Assembly: GCF_031846245.1 (NCBI RefSeq)
Contig: NZ_JAVRIC010000002.1
Span: 179,230 to 243,229, forward strand
Reading direction: 5' to 3'
From: Banduia mediterranea
Lineage (GTDB): Bacteria > Pseudomonadota > Gammaproteobacteria > Nevskiales > Nevskiaceae
DNA: 64,000 bases
Positions 8,252-17,958 of this stretch are shown piece by piece (position 1 is the first letter of the stretch; every line of letters begins with the position of its first letter). The notes beneath the pieces were generated by a model. It searched no databases. It had not been told where the DNA came from and saw only the letters and a program-made list of their open reading frames with translations. Made by a program: the position numbers and the translations under genes.

Positions 8252-10786
8252 TCAGAATTGATACTTGATGTAGAAGCCGAGATTGTCGCGGTCCGCCAAC
8301 AGGTTGTTGGCGCCCGCGCCGCCATAGAGGTTGTAGCTGATGTTGAACGACAGTGCCTTCTCGTAGCGCATTTCGATCACCGACGTCAGCGAGTACCGAC
8401 CTTCCACGAAGTTGAAGTGCGGCGCCGGCGAGTTGCCGTGGATGTCGTGCTGCCACAGAAAGAGCGGCGCGATGCTGATTGACGGCCAGACCGACTCGTA
8501 AAGAATGCGTGCGACGACGCGATAGCCCCAGGAGAAGGCATCGGCGAAGGCATCTCTTGGCGCTTGATAGGGATTGAACCTGATGCCATCCGGGCCAACC
8601 GTGCAGGCGATGTTGGTGGAGCAGGCCAACCGGGAACCGTCGGCACCGCTGCCCTCGGCGCCGGCGGAGGCATGGGTATAGGCGGTCAGCGGTCCTTCGA
8701 TCTGCAACTCATCGAACGCGGGGAAATCGAGTACATGGGTCGCAGCCAACTCGTACACCATGAGCACCTGGTCGGCGCCGATCAGCTTCGACGGCCAGTC
8801 GGAAACGCTGTAGAGGCGCGTGGCCCCGAGCGTGTACTGGTTGACCTGGAACTCCTCCCAGCCGCGGATGCGGCTGTTGGGCGCCGGGTCGTCTCCAAGT
8901 ACGCCGCCGCGGTAGGGAGTGATGAAGTTCGGAAACGAGCGCGCAGAACTCGGCACGCCGGCGAGCAGCAGAAAGCTCGTGTCGTCGAAGATCACGTTGC
9001 CGTTGGCATCGACGGCGTCGCCGCGATCGTAGATGTAGAACTGGCCGGTGGTGTTCTGGCCGTTGCCGCCGGGCACCCCCGTGCTGTTCTCGTTGAACGA
9101 GACTGCCGCGGCCGTCCCGAAGCAGCCGTCTCCCGGGTCGTTGCAGTGCCCCAAGGTGGGCGCCATCGCAGCGAAACCCAGGTCTACCAGGGAAACCTGC
9201 AGTGGCAGCTTGGGCCGATAAGCAATTTCGCCCTGAAACGAGTAGTCGCCATAGGTCGTGTTGAAACTCAGCCCGAACATCTGGATGTCTTCCGGGTAGG
9301 TCAGCTGCGCGGCCGCCGTGTCGAACGGAATGATCTCGCTGAGCGGCTTGCCGGGCTGGAACAGCAGTATGTTCTGTAGCCCGGTGACCACGTCCAGCGG
9401 CGTGCCGTCGATGCCAATATCGGTCAGCAACTCCGGACGGGCTTCGGCGACCTGCACAAAATCGAGAATGGCCTGCACAACGCCGGGGGTTCGCTCGGTC
9501 AAGGCCAGATTCGGGCACAATGTAAGAATCTCGAAAGTGTTGCGCGCGTCGCGGCCTTGCGGGTTCCCGGCGGCGCGCATGCAGCTCGCGTTCGAGGCAT
9601 AGAAGTCGACGTAGGGCAGCTTCGAGTGGTAGTTCATGAAGTAAAAGCCCAGCTCGGTACCGTAGTTCAGATTTTCCGCGTAGTACTTCAGGCTGACGCC
9701 GTATTCGCCGCCGTCGCGCGCCTCGTCGTCCGGCTTGCGGCCAACGCTGAGCGTGGTCCGGGACACCAGGCCCAGCGGATTGGCCAAGGCGGTGCCCAGC
9801 TGCTCGAAGTCGTCCGGGGCCTGACCGAAGCCACCGTTGAGCCGGTCTGTACCGAGATCGTTGGTCCCGGCGTCGATGAACGAGTAATATGTGCCCGGCG
9901 CGGGAATCTCCACGGGCTTCCACTCGAAAGCGTAGTGAGCCTGAACGACCAGCTTGCTGGTCAAGGGGACGAACACATTGGCCATGTTGATGGGTGTGTA
10001 CAAATCCTCCAGCAGGGCGTTGCCCAGTCGGAAAATATTGTTGGCGTTGATGGGATTGGCCTGGGACAGGCTGTTGACGATCGCCGCGGTGCTTTCGCCC
10101 CAGTTGACCACTTGGCGACCCAGGCGGAGCAGCACGTTGTGATCCAGAACCTCGAAGGGCACGGTCAGGTGCAGATCCAGCAGTTCGTAGAACAGAAATT
10201 CGTCACGAATCTCGTCCGGCCGCTGCTCGTGGACCACGGCGCCCTTCAGGAGGGTTGCCGGGAAATATCGGTTCGCGAACGGATCGCCGCGGATCAGCAC
10301 GGACTCGAAGTTCTCCGGCGTCACCTTGTTCGGGTGGGTCTCGGTGAAGTTGTAGTTGACCGGGTCATAGACGCCGCGTCCGCGCACGAACAGCTCCATG
10401 TCCCCGAAGCGGAACTTGGCGTCCGTGCTGAGAACAATCGGCGCCTGGACGATGTCGCCCTTGTCGTAGTTGAGGTTGCCGTCGTCGAAATTCATCGACG
10501 CCTGACCGGGCGCGTCGCGCAGACGTGCAGCCGGGTAGGCCTGATCGCGTGTTACGCCCTGGCATAGCTGATACGCACCCGCACAGAGGTCTGGATTCAG
10601 GTCGGCCTTGCCGACCAGGTAATCGGCACGGTCATGCAGGCGCCATTGCGCCCCCGCGGTGAGGCTGTTGTTGAGGATGACATCGATGTCCTCGCCGAAC
10701 AGCCCGAAGCTGAAGTCGCTCGCCTGCGCCAGCCCCGCGCAGGAAAGCGCGATGATGGCGGCCCCAATTTCACGGCTCGTTTTCAT
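8252..10786 (-). CDS. DUF1302-family outer-membrane protein, copy 2
   Basis: 844 residues from the ATG at 10786, with GGGGAGA just upstream. An in-frame start 13 codons earlier has no such site. A signal peptide ends near AQA-SDF. The mature chain is strand-rich and ends in LGFYIKYQF, a barrel-type C-terminus. It aligns end to end with 2909-5446, with long identical runs (for example NNSLTAGAQWRLHDRADYL versus NNTLTAGAQWRLHDRADYL). The copies have still diverged in loops such as residues 160-200 and 425-450, so they may have different ligand preferences. The duplication is of a whole module, not of this gene alone. Confidence 0.88.
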   Translation of the reverse strand: MKTSREIGAAIIALSCAGLAQASDFSFGLFGEDIDVILNNSLTAGAQWRLHDRADYLVGKADLNPDLCAGAYQLCQGVTRDQAYPAARLRDAPGQASMNFDDGNLNYDKGDIVQAPIVLSTDAKFRFGDMELFVRGRGVYDPVNYNFTETHPNKVTPENFESVLIRGDPFANRYFPATLLKGAVVHEQRPDEIRDEFLFYELLDLHLTVPFEVLDHNVLLRLGRQVVNWGESTAAIVNSLSQANPINANNIFRLGNALLEDLYTPINMANVFVPLTSKLVVQAHYAFEWKPVEIPAPGTYYSFIDAGTNDLGTDRLNGGFGQAPDDFEQLGTALANPLGLVSRTTLSVGRKPDDEARDGGEYGVSLKYYAENLNYGTELGFYFMNYHSKLPYVDFYASNASCMRAAGNPQGRDARNTFEILTLCPNLALTERTPGVVQAILDFVQVAEARPELLTDIGIDGTPLDVVTGLQNILLFQPGKPLSEIIPFDTAAAQLTYPEDIQMFGLSFNTTYGDYSFQGEIAYRPKLPLQVSLVDLGFAAMAPTLGHCNDPGDGCFGTAAAVSFNENSTGVPGGNGQNTTGQFYIYDRGDAVDANGNVIFDDTSFLLLAGVPSSARSFPNFITPYRGGVLGDDPAPNSRIRGWEEFQVNQYTLGATRLYSVSDWPSKLIGADQVLMVYELAATHVLDFPAFDELQIEGPLTAYTHASAGAEGSGADGSRLACSTNIACTVGPDGIRFNPYQAPRDAFADAFSWGYRVVARILYESVWPSISIAPLFLWQHDIHGNSPAPHFNFVEGRYSLTSVIEMRYEKALSFNISYNLYGGAGANNLLADRDNLGFYIKYQF

Positions 10787-10941
10787 ATTGTTCTCCCCGC
10801 AGCGGCACTCGGCCGTTGCCACCATGTCCTAAATTGCTCCGCTGGCGTCCATCCTGTCGTTAATTTAGTTTTCAGTAGTGCTCGATTCGAACCCGGCCGA
10901 TAGCCGCCGCAGGCAAACTGCCAACCACCCGCTCGCTCGCG

Positions 10942-12309
10942 CTACTTTGCGACCCGCTGCTGGACGCTGGAGGCTTCAAAGTAGATATCGTCGTAGTCCA
11001 CCGACGCGTCGATGGGCTGGTCCTCGTTCGCCATGGCCGTCACGAAGTAACGTCCGCTGTTGAAGTGATAAATCACCTCGGGAACCGTGGCGGTGGTCAG
11101 CACATTGGTCGCGAAGATCAGATGCCCTTCCTGCAACTGCATCAGCTGGTCCTGGTGGTCATAGTTGTCACGCGCCACGATGTTCCAGCTGTCCTCGTCC
11201 AGGTAGAAGTGAATCCTCTTGAACGTGTGCCGCAGGTTCGGCAGGTTTTCGGCCTCGACCACCCAGACGCGGTGCAGTTCGTAGCGCGGCAGATCCGGGT
11301 TGACGTGCTTGGGGTGGGCGATGTCGGCGTACTTGATCTTGTTGCCGGATATCCTGTACGAGTTATAGGGTATGTACATCTCGCGCTTGCCGAGCAGCTT
11401 CCACGTGTAGCGCTCGAGCACGCCGTTGAACATGTCCACCTGGTCATAGAACTGGTGGCCATCCGTGCCCTCGTAGGGGTTGTCGCAGCACACCGCCGGC
11501 GCTCGACGGATACGCTTGATCGCGGGTGCGTAAAGCCAGGCCGCGCGGCCCTCCGGTCCCGTGCCGGCCTTTTCGTGGGCAACGATGAAGGTGCCGGCCA
11601 TGCGCGGCGGCGAAACGATCTCCGAGACGTACTTGATCAGCGGAATGCCGGGCTTGAGCTCCAGCGGCGGATCGATCTTCGGATTACCGTAGTAGAACTT
11701 GACGTCTTCGATGATCTTCGTCAGCGTGAACTTGCCGTCGAGCTGCACGATCATCTGGTTGTTGTAGCGGCGCCCGGCGACCCCGCGGTACTTCATCTTG
11801 TGGTTCCAGATCGGCTCGGCGCCCGACTGCGGAATCGGAAACGGCAGGCCCAACGTCGCGCCTTCCGGCCGGTCGACATCCGGCAAGGAGGCCGTGGAGG
11901 CGTTCCGAATGCTCGCGTCCAACACCTCCTGCGGGAATGTTGCGGACCGGTGAGACGGGTATACGTCCATCCGGTAGGAGTCGGGATAGCGCTTCAGTAG
12001 CTCCTTGTGGCCCTCGGTCAGTTTGCCGGCGTACTGCGCCATGTTTTGGGCAGTGATCGAGAACAGGGGTTTTTCCGCCTCCACTTGCGGGTTGCTGGGC
12101 CAGAAACCCTTCAGCGGTCCGGCCTGTTCGGCAGGCGTCCATTCCGGGATCGTTCCATCGTCGTTGCCCGCCCGCTGCGCGCCGACCGGCGTCAGCTCCT
12201 TTCCAAGCTTGGCGACCTCCTCAGGGGGCGCCTTGGCCATGGCCGGAAGCGCGACCGTTGATAGGATCAGCATCACCGCCCAGCGGTGCAGTTGGTTCCG
12301 CATATGCAT
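10942..12309 (-). CDS. DUF1329-family periplasmic protein, copy 2
   Basis: 455 residues from ATG 12309; a second in-frame ATG at 12303 is equally possible. GGAGAA lies upstream. Starting further upstream would add over 90 residues without signal-peptide character. The leader ends at ALPAMA-KAPPEEVAKLGKE, identical at the junction to copy 1, and the DUF1329 body is the same length and very similar to 5881-7242. It follows the esterase gene by 50 bp and probably shares its transcript, which links the catabolic enzymes physically to the envelope module. Confidence 0.88.
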   Translation of the reverse strand: MHMRNQLHRWAVMLILSTVALPAMAKAPPEEVAKLGKELTPVGAQRAGNDDGTIPEWTPAEQAGPLKGFWPSNPQVEAEKPLFSITAQNMAQYAGKLTEGHKELLKRYPDSYRMDVYPSHRSATFPQEVLDASIRNASTASLPDVDRPEGATLGLPFPIPQSGAEPIWNHKMKYRGVAGRRYNNQMIVQLDGKFTLTKIIEDVKFYYGNPKIDPPLELKPGIPLIKYVSEIVSPPRMAGTFIVAHEKAGTGPEGRAAWLYAPAIKRIRRAPAVCCDNPYEGTDGHQFYDQVDMFNGVLERYTWKLLGKREMYIPYNSYRISGNKIKYADIAHPKHVNPDLPRYELHRVWVVEAENLPNLRHTFKRIHFYLDEDSWNIVARDNYDHQDQLMQLQEGHLIFATNVLTTATVPEVIYHFNSGRYFVTAMANEDQPIDASVDYDDIYFEASSVQQRVAK

Positions 12310-12359
12310 CTTCAAGATTCTTCTCCGAAGTTGTGGTTCTGATCGATCGCACAGGCACG

Positions 12360-13250
12360 TCACGCCGTGCCACGGATGAAGTCGGCGATGCGTCGCAGAT
12401 CCGTCCGCGATTCGGAAATGATCGCGTTGAGAATCGGCCAGGCATGCGGAAGATCCGGCCTCGACAGCATCTCGACGCGCACGCCTTGAGCCCGCGCCTT
12501 GCTCGCGACCGCGTAAGCATCGTCGCGCAGGCATTCCTCGTCGCTCACCGTCAGCAGCAGGGGCGGCAAGCCGGAAAAATCGCCGCACAAAGGCGATGCA
12601 CGCGGATCGTCCCGACTGTGGTCCCCAAGGTAGGCATTGGCCACAAGCTGGATGGTTTTGTACGAGAGCATGGCGTCGCGGCGATCATTCTCGCGCCAGC
12701 TCGGCAGCCGTCCACTGACATCTGCGCCCGGCGAGATCGCCACCGCGCAGCGCGGCAGCGCAAGCCCTTCGTCGCGTGCGGTCTGCAAGGTCGCGAGGGT
12801 CAGATTGCCGCCCGCCGAGTCGCCGGTCACCGCGAGCTTCGCGGGCTCCACACCACATTCGAGCAGCGTGCGGTACACGGCCATGCAATCCTCGGGAGCG
12901 GCGGGGAACGGATGCTCCGGGGCGAGCCGATAGTCCGGCAGTATCACCTCCGCATCGAGCAGCCTCGCCAGCCGGCCCGCGAAGGCATGGTAGGTGGCGA
13001 GCTTGCCGCCGATGAAGGCACCACCGTGGAGGTGCAGAACCATCATTCCGGGGCGGCGCACCGCCATGCGCTCACAAGGAACGCCGGCGATGCTGATCTT
13101 TTGGACCGATACACCACGCGGCACCGGCGAAGGGAACGGAAGGTCGAGGATGCGACGAAAGTGGCTCACCGCCGCCTGTTCCGACGGAAAATCACGCTTG
13201 AGCATCGCCCGGAACGCGGTCTTGGCCGCAACTGCACTCAGACTTGCCAT
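12360..13250 (-). CDS. Alpha/beta hydrolase, HSL-type esterase
   Basis: 296 residues. Oxyanion motif HLHGGAFIGG (near 81), nucleophile elbow GDSAGGNL (near 152), catalytic Asp within SDEE (near 240) and His in LPHAW (near 272) are all present. This is the hormone-sensitive-lipase-type carboxylesterase layout at the usual size of about 300 residues. ATG 13250 follows AGGAGAGGTGTC; an ORF extension upstream is out-of-frame shadow of the SDR gene. It is cytoplasmic, with no signal peptide. Next to a Baeyer-Villiger monooxygenase, a fitting job is hydrolysing the ester or lactone that enzyme makes, but this is inference. Confidence 0.88.
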   Translation of the reverse strand: MASLSAVAAKTAFRAMLKRDFPSEQAAVSHFRRILDLPFPSPVPRGVSVQKISIAGVPCERMAVRRPGMMVLHLHGGAFIGGKLATYHAFAGRLARLLDAEVILPDYRLAPEHPFPAAPEDCMAVYRTLLECGVEPAKLAVTGDSAGGNLTLATLQTARDEGLALPRCAVAISPGADVSGRLPSWRENDRRDAMLSYKTIQLVANAYLGDHSRDDPRASPLCGDFSGLPPLLLTVSDEECLRDDAYAVASKARAQGVRVEMLSRPDLPHAWPILNAIISESRTDLRRIADFIRGTA

Positions 13251-13261
13251 GACACCTCTCC

Positions 13262-14095
13262 TCAGCCTGCCGCGAGCCGATAGCCCAGCCCCATCGCCCG
13301 CGCGTAAAGTCCGGGGGCGGTGCGCTTGAATCGCCACATGAGCCTGCCGTCCCACTGGGGCAGGACGTACAGCCGGTTGCGGTCCAGCGCGTCCAATGTC
13401 ATGCGCGCCACTTTGCCGCTGTCGGTGAACGCCCACTTTTCCATGGCCTTGGCCGCGAAGGCCTTGCGCTCGGACGGAAAGCGGCTTTCGTTGATGATAT
13501 TCGTCGGCACGATGGTCGGGCACAGCACACTGACGTGGACACCGGAGCCCGCGAGTTCCGCCGACAGGGTCTCGGACAGCGACAGCACGGCCGACTTGGT
13601 CACGTTGTACGTAGTCATTTCCGGCGCCGCCGCAAAGCCGGCAGCCGAGGCGGTGTTGATGATTCCACCGTAGCCGAGGTCACGGAACCTGGGCGCAAAG
13701 AAATGGCAGCCGTGGATCACTCCCCAGAGATTGACGTTCAGGCACCAGCGCCAGTCGTCAAGGTTCACGTCGCCGATGCGACCGCCAACGCCGACGCCGG
13801 CGTTGTTGATCACGAGCGTGGTCGGTCGCCCAAGCAACTCGTCCGCCCTGGCCGCAAGCTCCGCAAACTGCGCTTCGTCGCCGACGTCACAGGTGTAGGC
13901 AAACCCGCGGCCACCCAGCTGGTTCACCAGTTCCGCAATCTCCTCGGCGCGGCTGGCGTCCAGATCGACGCACAATACGGTTCCGCCACGCCGCGCCAGC
14001 TCGCAAGCGAAGCTCTTGCCGATGCCGCTGCCGGCCCCGGTGACCACCGCGGCCGCGTTTCGGCTGTAACTGCGCAGGGACGCTACTTCGGTCAT
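13262..14095 (-). CDS. Short-chain dehydrogenase/reductase
   Basis: 277 residues. Cofactor-binding TGAGSGIG (near 19), NNAGVGVGG (near 93), and the catalytic set Ser in TASAAG, then YNVTK (near 161) define a classical SDR using NAD(P)(H). The ATG at 14095 has GGAG a few bases upstream; the longer reading to 14281 lacks a ribosome site. It ends 11 bp before the esterase start, so the pair is an operon. Its likely role is interconverting an alcohol and ketone in the pathway feeding or draining the monooxygenase. Substrate is not deducible. Confidence 0.88.
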   Translation of the reverse strand: MTEVASLRSYSRNAAAVVTGAGSGIGKSFACELARRGGTVLCVDLDASRAEEIAELVNQLGGRGFAYTCDVGDEAQFAELAARADELLGRPTTLVINNAGVGVGGRIGDVNLDDWRWCLNVNLWGVIHGCHFFAPRFRDLGYGGIINTASAAGFAAAPEMTTYNVTKSAVLSLSETLSAELAGSGVHVSVLCPTIVPTNIINESRFPSERKAFAAKAMEKWAFTDSGKVARMTLDALDRNRLYVLPQWDGRLMWRFKRTAPGLYARAMGLGYRLAAG

Positions 14096-14317
14096 CTGCC
14101 ATCTCCTCCAGCTCTTGAGAAAACGTATGTGGAACATTAGTCTTCTTTGCCGACGCCCTACCGCGCGTGCGGGGCTTGGGATGCTCAGAAACAGCAGCCC
14201 CGCCCCGCCCGGTAGCCAGCGCTCTTCCCCGGCGTTTTGCTCCCCACCGGCGCTGCGTGCGGCCGAACCACTCTGCCGCACGGCGCCGTATTGTTTATGA
14301 AGGGCTTGCGCAGACGT

Positions 14318-15208
14318 TCAGGCTGCGGCGGCCTTGAGCTCCGGCTCGCCCTCGATGAAGGCGCGGAAGGCTTTCGCGGTATCGCCGGTCGCATCGAAGA
14401 CCTTCTTCCAGACCTGGATCGCCTCTCGATTATCGTGATCCCAAGGATGGAAATTGGGGAGGTAATAGGGCACGTAATGCTTGACCAGCAACCTCATGAA
14501 CCCCGGACGGAAGAACTGGAAGTCCAGCGCCTTGATCGCGGAGCGCCAGTTAAACAGCTGACCATCCTTGGCGACCAGCCGCAGGCGCTGGTACTCCGAG
14601 ATGGTGAAGAAGATGGCGGTCATCAGGACCATGCCGGCGATGCGCTTCGGGTAGCTGCCGACCGCATCCTGATAAACATCGAAAGACACCGACTTGTGCT
14701 CGGTTTCCTCGATCATGTGCCAGGCGATCATGGCCCCGAGCTTGGGGTCAAAGTCACGGAATATCTCAGGGTGCTCAACGAATACGGCCGAGATCGTGCC
14801 CGTGAAGTGCTCGCCGGCGGCCATCACCGAGAGCTGCATGTCGTCACTCAGAACCTTCTGCAGGAATGCCCGGATGTTCTTGAACGCCTGCTCGACTTCG
14901 TCCATCGGAATGCCATGCTTTTGCACGGCCTGATTCATGATGTCGTGCTCGCGGGCGTGGTAGTGTTCCTGCTTGATGAAGTCGATGCCGGCCTTGCGCA
15001 CCTTCTCGTCCTTGAGCTTGACCAGATGGCTGCGCACGCATTGCATCACCCAGCGCTCGCCGTCCGGAACCGCTGCGAGCAGGGCATTCCACCAGTGCGT
15101 GGTCCACGGGTCGTTGCTCATCCAGTACTTGGGGACGTCCGTCATGTCGAAATGCAGGTCACGCGGACGGACCTCGTCGTAGCCAATCTTGCGGTTTGCC
15201 AATGCCAT
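14318..15208 (-). CDS. PF10118-type predicted metal-dependent hydrolase, copy A
   Basis: 296 residues, starting at ATG 15208 after AGGAGAATTATC. Helical, with metal-ligand-like patterns KQEHYHAREH (near 86), AGEHFTG (near 129) and HMIEETEHKS (near 162). Such E/H spacing suggests a ferritin-like di-metal bundle. The family is annotated as predicted metal-dependent hydrolase, but its reaction is not established to my knowledge. It is related to 17959-18858 in the same cluster (both contain EHKSV.FDV). The 222-bp gap to the SDR gene holds no gene. Recurrent pairing with SDRs and monooxygenases suggests a part in lipid or steroid metabolism. Confidence 0.78.
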   Translation of the reverse strand: MALANRKIGYDEVRPRDLHFDMTDVPKYWMSNDPWTTHWWNALLAAVPDGERWVMQCVRSHLVKLKDEKVRKAGIDFIKQEHYHAREHDIMNQAVQKHGIPMDEVEQAFKNIRAFLQKVLSDDMQLSVMAAGEHFTGTISAVFVEHPEIFRDFDPKLGAMIAWHMIEETEHKSVSFDVYQDAVGSYPKRIAGMVLMTAIFFTISEYQRLRLVAKDGQLFNWRSAIKALDFQFFRPGFMRLLVKHYVPYYLPNFHPWDHDNREAIQVWKKVFDATGDTAKAFRAFIEGEPELKAAAA

Positions 15209-15264
15209 GATAATTCTCCTGTCTGGATCAACGTGTATGCGCGGAGTCGGTGATCGCCGCGCCG

Positions 15265-16902
15265 CTACGCCGCTTCCTGAGCTGCCGCGACTCGCGCCTC
15301 GGCGCAGCTGAAACGATAGTGCTCCATGGGGAAGTGCTTGGCCCGCCACAGCATTTCCACGGTCGTGGTCGGACGCAACATCGGTGCGTCCCCGTGCTTG
15401 TCGAAGTAGTAGCTGTTCGACGACGCGCAGCTGCTGCTGACGAAGACCGTGTTCTGCTGGCGGCGCATCACGTCCTGAAAATAGCGCTCGTGCGGCCCCT
15501 GCCCGATCTCGACACGGGTCTTGCCGCGCCTGCGGGCTTCCTTGATGCAGCGCACGGCGTGTATGGCATGCGCCTCGACCATCTTGAAGTACGAGGTGCC
15601 CGTCAGACCGTAAGGCCCCAGCATCCCGAAGTAGTTCGGAAACTTCGGCACACTCACGGCCTCATAGGCCTGATAGCGATGCTCGTCCCAGAACTGGCCC
15701 AGTTCGACGCCGTCGCGCCCCCAGACCTCGAACGCGGGCATGTTGCCCTTTTCGAATACGCGATAGCCGGTCGCGGTGATGAGCACGTCGATCGGGCGCT
15801 CCCTGCCGTCGCGGGTGCGAATGCCGGTCTCGGTGATGCAGTCGATGGGATCGGTCACCAGCTCGACGTTGTGGCGCGTGAAGCTCTTGAAGTAGTCGTT
15901 GGAGAAGGTCGGGCGCTTGCAGCCGAAGCCGTACTTCGGGGTGAGCTTTTCGCGCAGCTCCGGGTCATTGGGGATCTGCTCGAGCAGATTGTTCTTGCAG
16001 GCCTGCTCTGCCCCGCGCACCAAGCCGGGGATCTGGCGAAAATAGATCACCGCGCCGACCATGACGGTTTCCGTCAGGGCGTCGGTGCAGGCGCGAACGC
16101 CGCGCTGCACCAGCGGCAGAATGCGGAAAGCGGACTTGAGCCAGGCGGGGATCTCCGCGTCCGGCTTCTTGAGCACCCAGATGGGCGTGCGCTGGTAGAC
16201 GTCCAGTTGCGCCACTTTCGACGCTATCGACGGCACCAACTGCACGGCCGTGGCACCCGTGCCGATGACGGCCACGCGCCTGCCGTTCAGATCCACGCTG
16301 TCGTCCCAGTACCCGGTGTGCATTACCGTGCCCTTGAAACTGTCGAGCCCTTTGATTTCCGGCTTCTTGGGTGAGATCAGCCCGCCGCTGGCGCCAACCA
16401 GGAAGCGCGAATACAGACACTCGCCGTTCTTGAGGCGGACCTCCCACAAATCCCGGTCTTCCAGGAACACGGCCTTGTCCACTTCCGTCCGGAAACGGGC
16501 CTTGGGGTAAACGCCATACTTGGCCGCAACGCGCTGGGCATAACGCTGCAGTTCGGCGCCCGGAGCGAACACGCGGGACCAGTCCGGGTTCTGTTCGAAC
16601 GAGAACGAATAGGTGAACGAAGTGATGTCCACCGCGATGCCCGGATAGCGATTGTCACGCCAGGTGCCCCCCACATCGCCCGCGCGCTCAAGAATCACGA
16701 AGGACTCGATGCCGGCCTTCTTCAGCTCGATCGCCAAGCCGATCCCGGAGATGCCGGCACCGACGATGATGACCTCGTGGTCCGGGCGGTGCGGCACGGG
16801 CCGTGCCGCACACCCGCTGTCCGGAACCGGAAAATCCGTCCCTGCGCTGAGTAGCGCCGCCTTGCGCTGCGTTGTCGCCACATCGTCTGCCATCTGTCTC
16901 AC
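15265..16902 (-). CDS. Flavin-containing Baeyer-Villiger monooxygenase
   Basis: 545 residues; starts at 16902 or 9 bases later (MADD). Two Rossmann motifs, GAGISGIG (near 48) and GTGATAVQ, flank the type I Baeyer-Villiger fingerprint FKGTVMHTGYWD. GGTWRDNRYPG (near 78) is the FAD-side signature. This set identifies an FAD/NADPH enzyme inserting oxygen next to a ketone carbonyl to give an ester or lactone. Length is normal for the family. SDRs on both sides could form the ketone substrate and the esterase at 12360 could cleave the product. The exact substrate (steroid, cyclic or long-chain ketone) cannot be read from sequence. Confidence 0.92.
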   Translation of the reverse strand: MRQMADDVATTQRKAALLSAGTDFPVPDSGCAARPVPHRPDHEVIIVGAGISGIGLAIELKKAGIESFVILERAGDVGGTWRDNRYPGIAVDITSFTYSFSFEQNPDWSRVFAPGAELQRYAQRVAAKYGVYPKARFRTEVDKAVFLEDRDLWEVRLKNGECLYSRFLVGASGGLISPKKPEIKGLDSFKGTVMHTGYWDDSVDLNGRRVAVIGTGATAVQLVPSIASKVAQLDVYQRTPIWVLKKPDAEIPAWLKSAFRILPLVQRGVRACTDALTETVMVGAVIYFRQIPGLVRGAEQACKNNLLEQIPNDPELREKLTPKYGFGCKRPTFSNDYFKSFTRHNVELVTDPIDCITETGIRTRDGRERPIDVLITATGYRVFEKGNMPAFEVWGRDGVELGQFWDEHRYQAYEAVSVPKFPNYFGMLGPYGLTGTSYFKMVEAHAIHAVRCIKEARRRGKTRVEIGQGPHERYFQDVMRRQQNTVFVSSSCASSNSYYFDKHGDAPMLRPTTTVEMLWRAKHFPMEHYRFSCAEARVAAAQEAA

Positions 16903-16950
16903 TCCATTGCCGTGATGTAATAACTGCGCGCGGGCCTTGATGCCTCCCGG

Positions 16951-17949
16951 TCAACCCGCGTCGTTTTCCGCTTCTGCCTGCGCACGCCCCGCGGACTTCG
17001 CCCTTCCTGCGCCCGCGCGGGATGTTTTTTTTGCCGCGCCCGGCGCCGGCCGTGCGGGCATTGCCGCTGCCGGCGGTTGCGCGGCGGCAACAGGCCTGGA
17101 CTGGGGCGCGCTGGACTTGCCGAACATGAGCGGATTGAGCAGCGCCCCGGCAAGCCACTGATAACGAATGCCCAGGGTCCGCTGCATGGCGTCGATGAGA
17201 TGTGCATCCGGGCCCACCAGGATCCGCGGGCGGTTGTGCCGTATGCCATTGATGATGATGGCCGCCGCCTTCTCCGGGCTGGTCAGCGTGATGCGCGAGA
17301 ACCACTTGTCGAAATCGGCGCGATCCATGCCCGCGCCCGCATCCAGGCGCGAGCTTTTGGCTATGTTGGTGCGGATGCCGCCAGGGTGAACACAGCTCAC
17401 TTGCACCGGCAGCTTTTCGGCCAACATCTCGATTCGGAGCGATTCGGTGTAACCCCGCACCGCGAACTTGGCGGCGTTATAGGCGCTCGTCAGCGGGCCG
17501 GAAATCATGCCGTAGATGCTGGACACGTTGACCACGTGCCCGTCCCCGGACTCGATCAGCTGCGGCAAAAACGCCTGGGTGCCGTAGCAGACGCCCCAGA
17601 AATTGATGCCCATCAGCCACTCGAAGTCCTCCCAGCGCATCTCACGCACGCGCGCGCCCAGACCGACGCCCGCGTTGTTGATGATGAGGTTGGCGGGCTG
17701 GCCGAAGTCGCCCCTGATACGGTCGGCATGCTGATAGAACGCTGCCCGGTCGGCGACATCAAAGCAGTATGCACGGGCCTTGCCGCTTCCCACCGCGAGC
17801 GCGACGGTCTCCTCGAGTGCCTGTTGCTGGACGTCGCAGGCCGCAACGTCGCACCCGCGCAGGACGAGGTCTAGCACCAGCGCACGACCGATGCCGCTGC
17901 CCGCTCCGGTGACGACGGCGAGCTTGTTCTGGAAGGACTTTGATTTCAT
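16951..17949 (-). CDS. Short-chain dehydrogenase with basic Ala/Pro-rich C-terminal tail
   Basis: 332 residues. A standard SDR core has TGAGSGIG (near 15), NNAGVGLG and the catalytic Ser in NVSSIYG with YNAAK (near 158). After about residue 275 a low-complexity tail rich in Ala, Pro, Lys and Arg follows (KKTSRAGAGR, AKSAGRAQAE), which typical SDRs lack. The gene ends 48 bp before the monooxygenase start and begins 9 bp after the PF10118 gene stop, so all are co-transcribed. The tail could mediate binding to nucleic acid, polymer granules or membranes, or be a low-constraint extension; nothing in the sequence decides between these. Confidence 0.88.
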   Translation of the reverse strand: MKSKSFQNKLAVVTGAGSGIGRALVLDLVLRGCDVAACDVQQQALEETVALAVGSGKARAYCFDVADRAAFYQHADRIRGDFGQPANLIINNAGVGLGARVREMRWEDFEWLMGINFWGVCYGTQAFLPQLIESGDGHVVNVSSIYGMISGPLTSAYNAAKFAVRGYTESLRIEMLAEKLPVQVSCVHPGGIRTNIAKSSRLDAGAGMDRADFDKWFSRITLTSPEKAAAIIINGIRHNRPRILVGPDAHLIDAMQRTLGIRYQWLAGALLNPLMFGKSSAPQSRPVAAAQPPAAAMPARPAPGAAKKTSRAGAGRAKSAGRAQAEAENDAG

Positions 17950-17958
17950 CTCTCGTCC

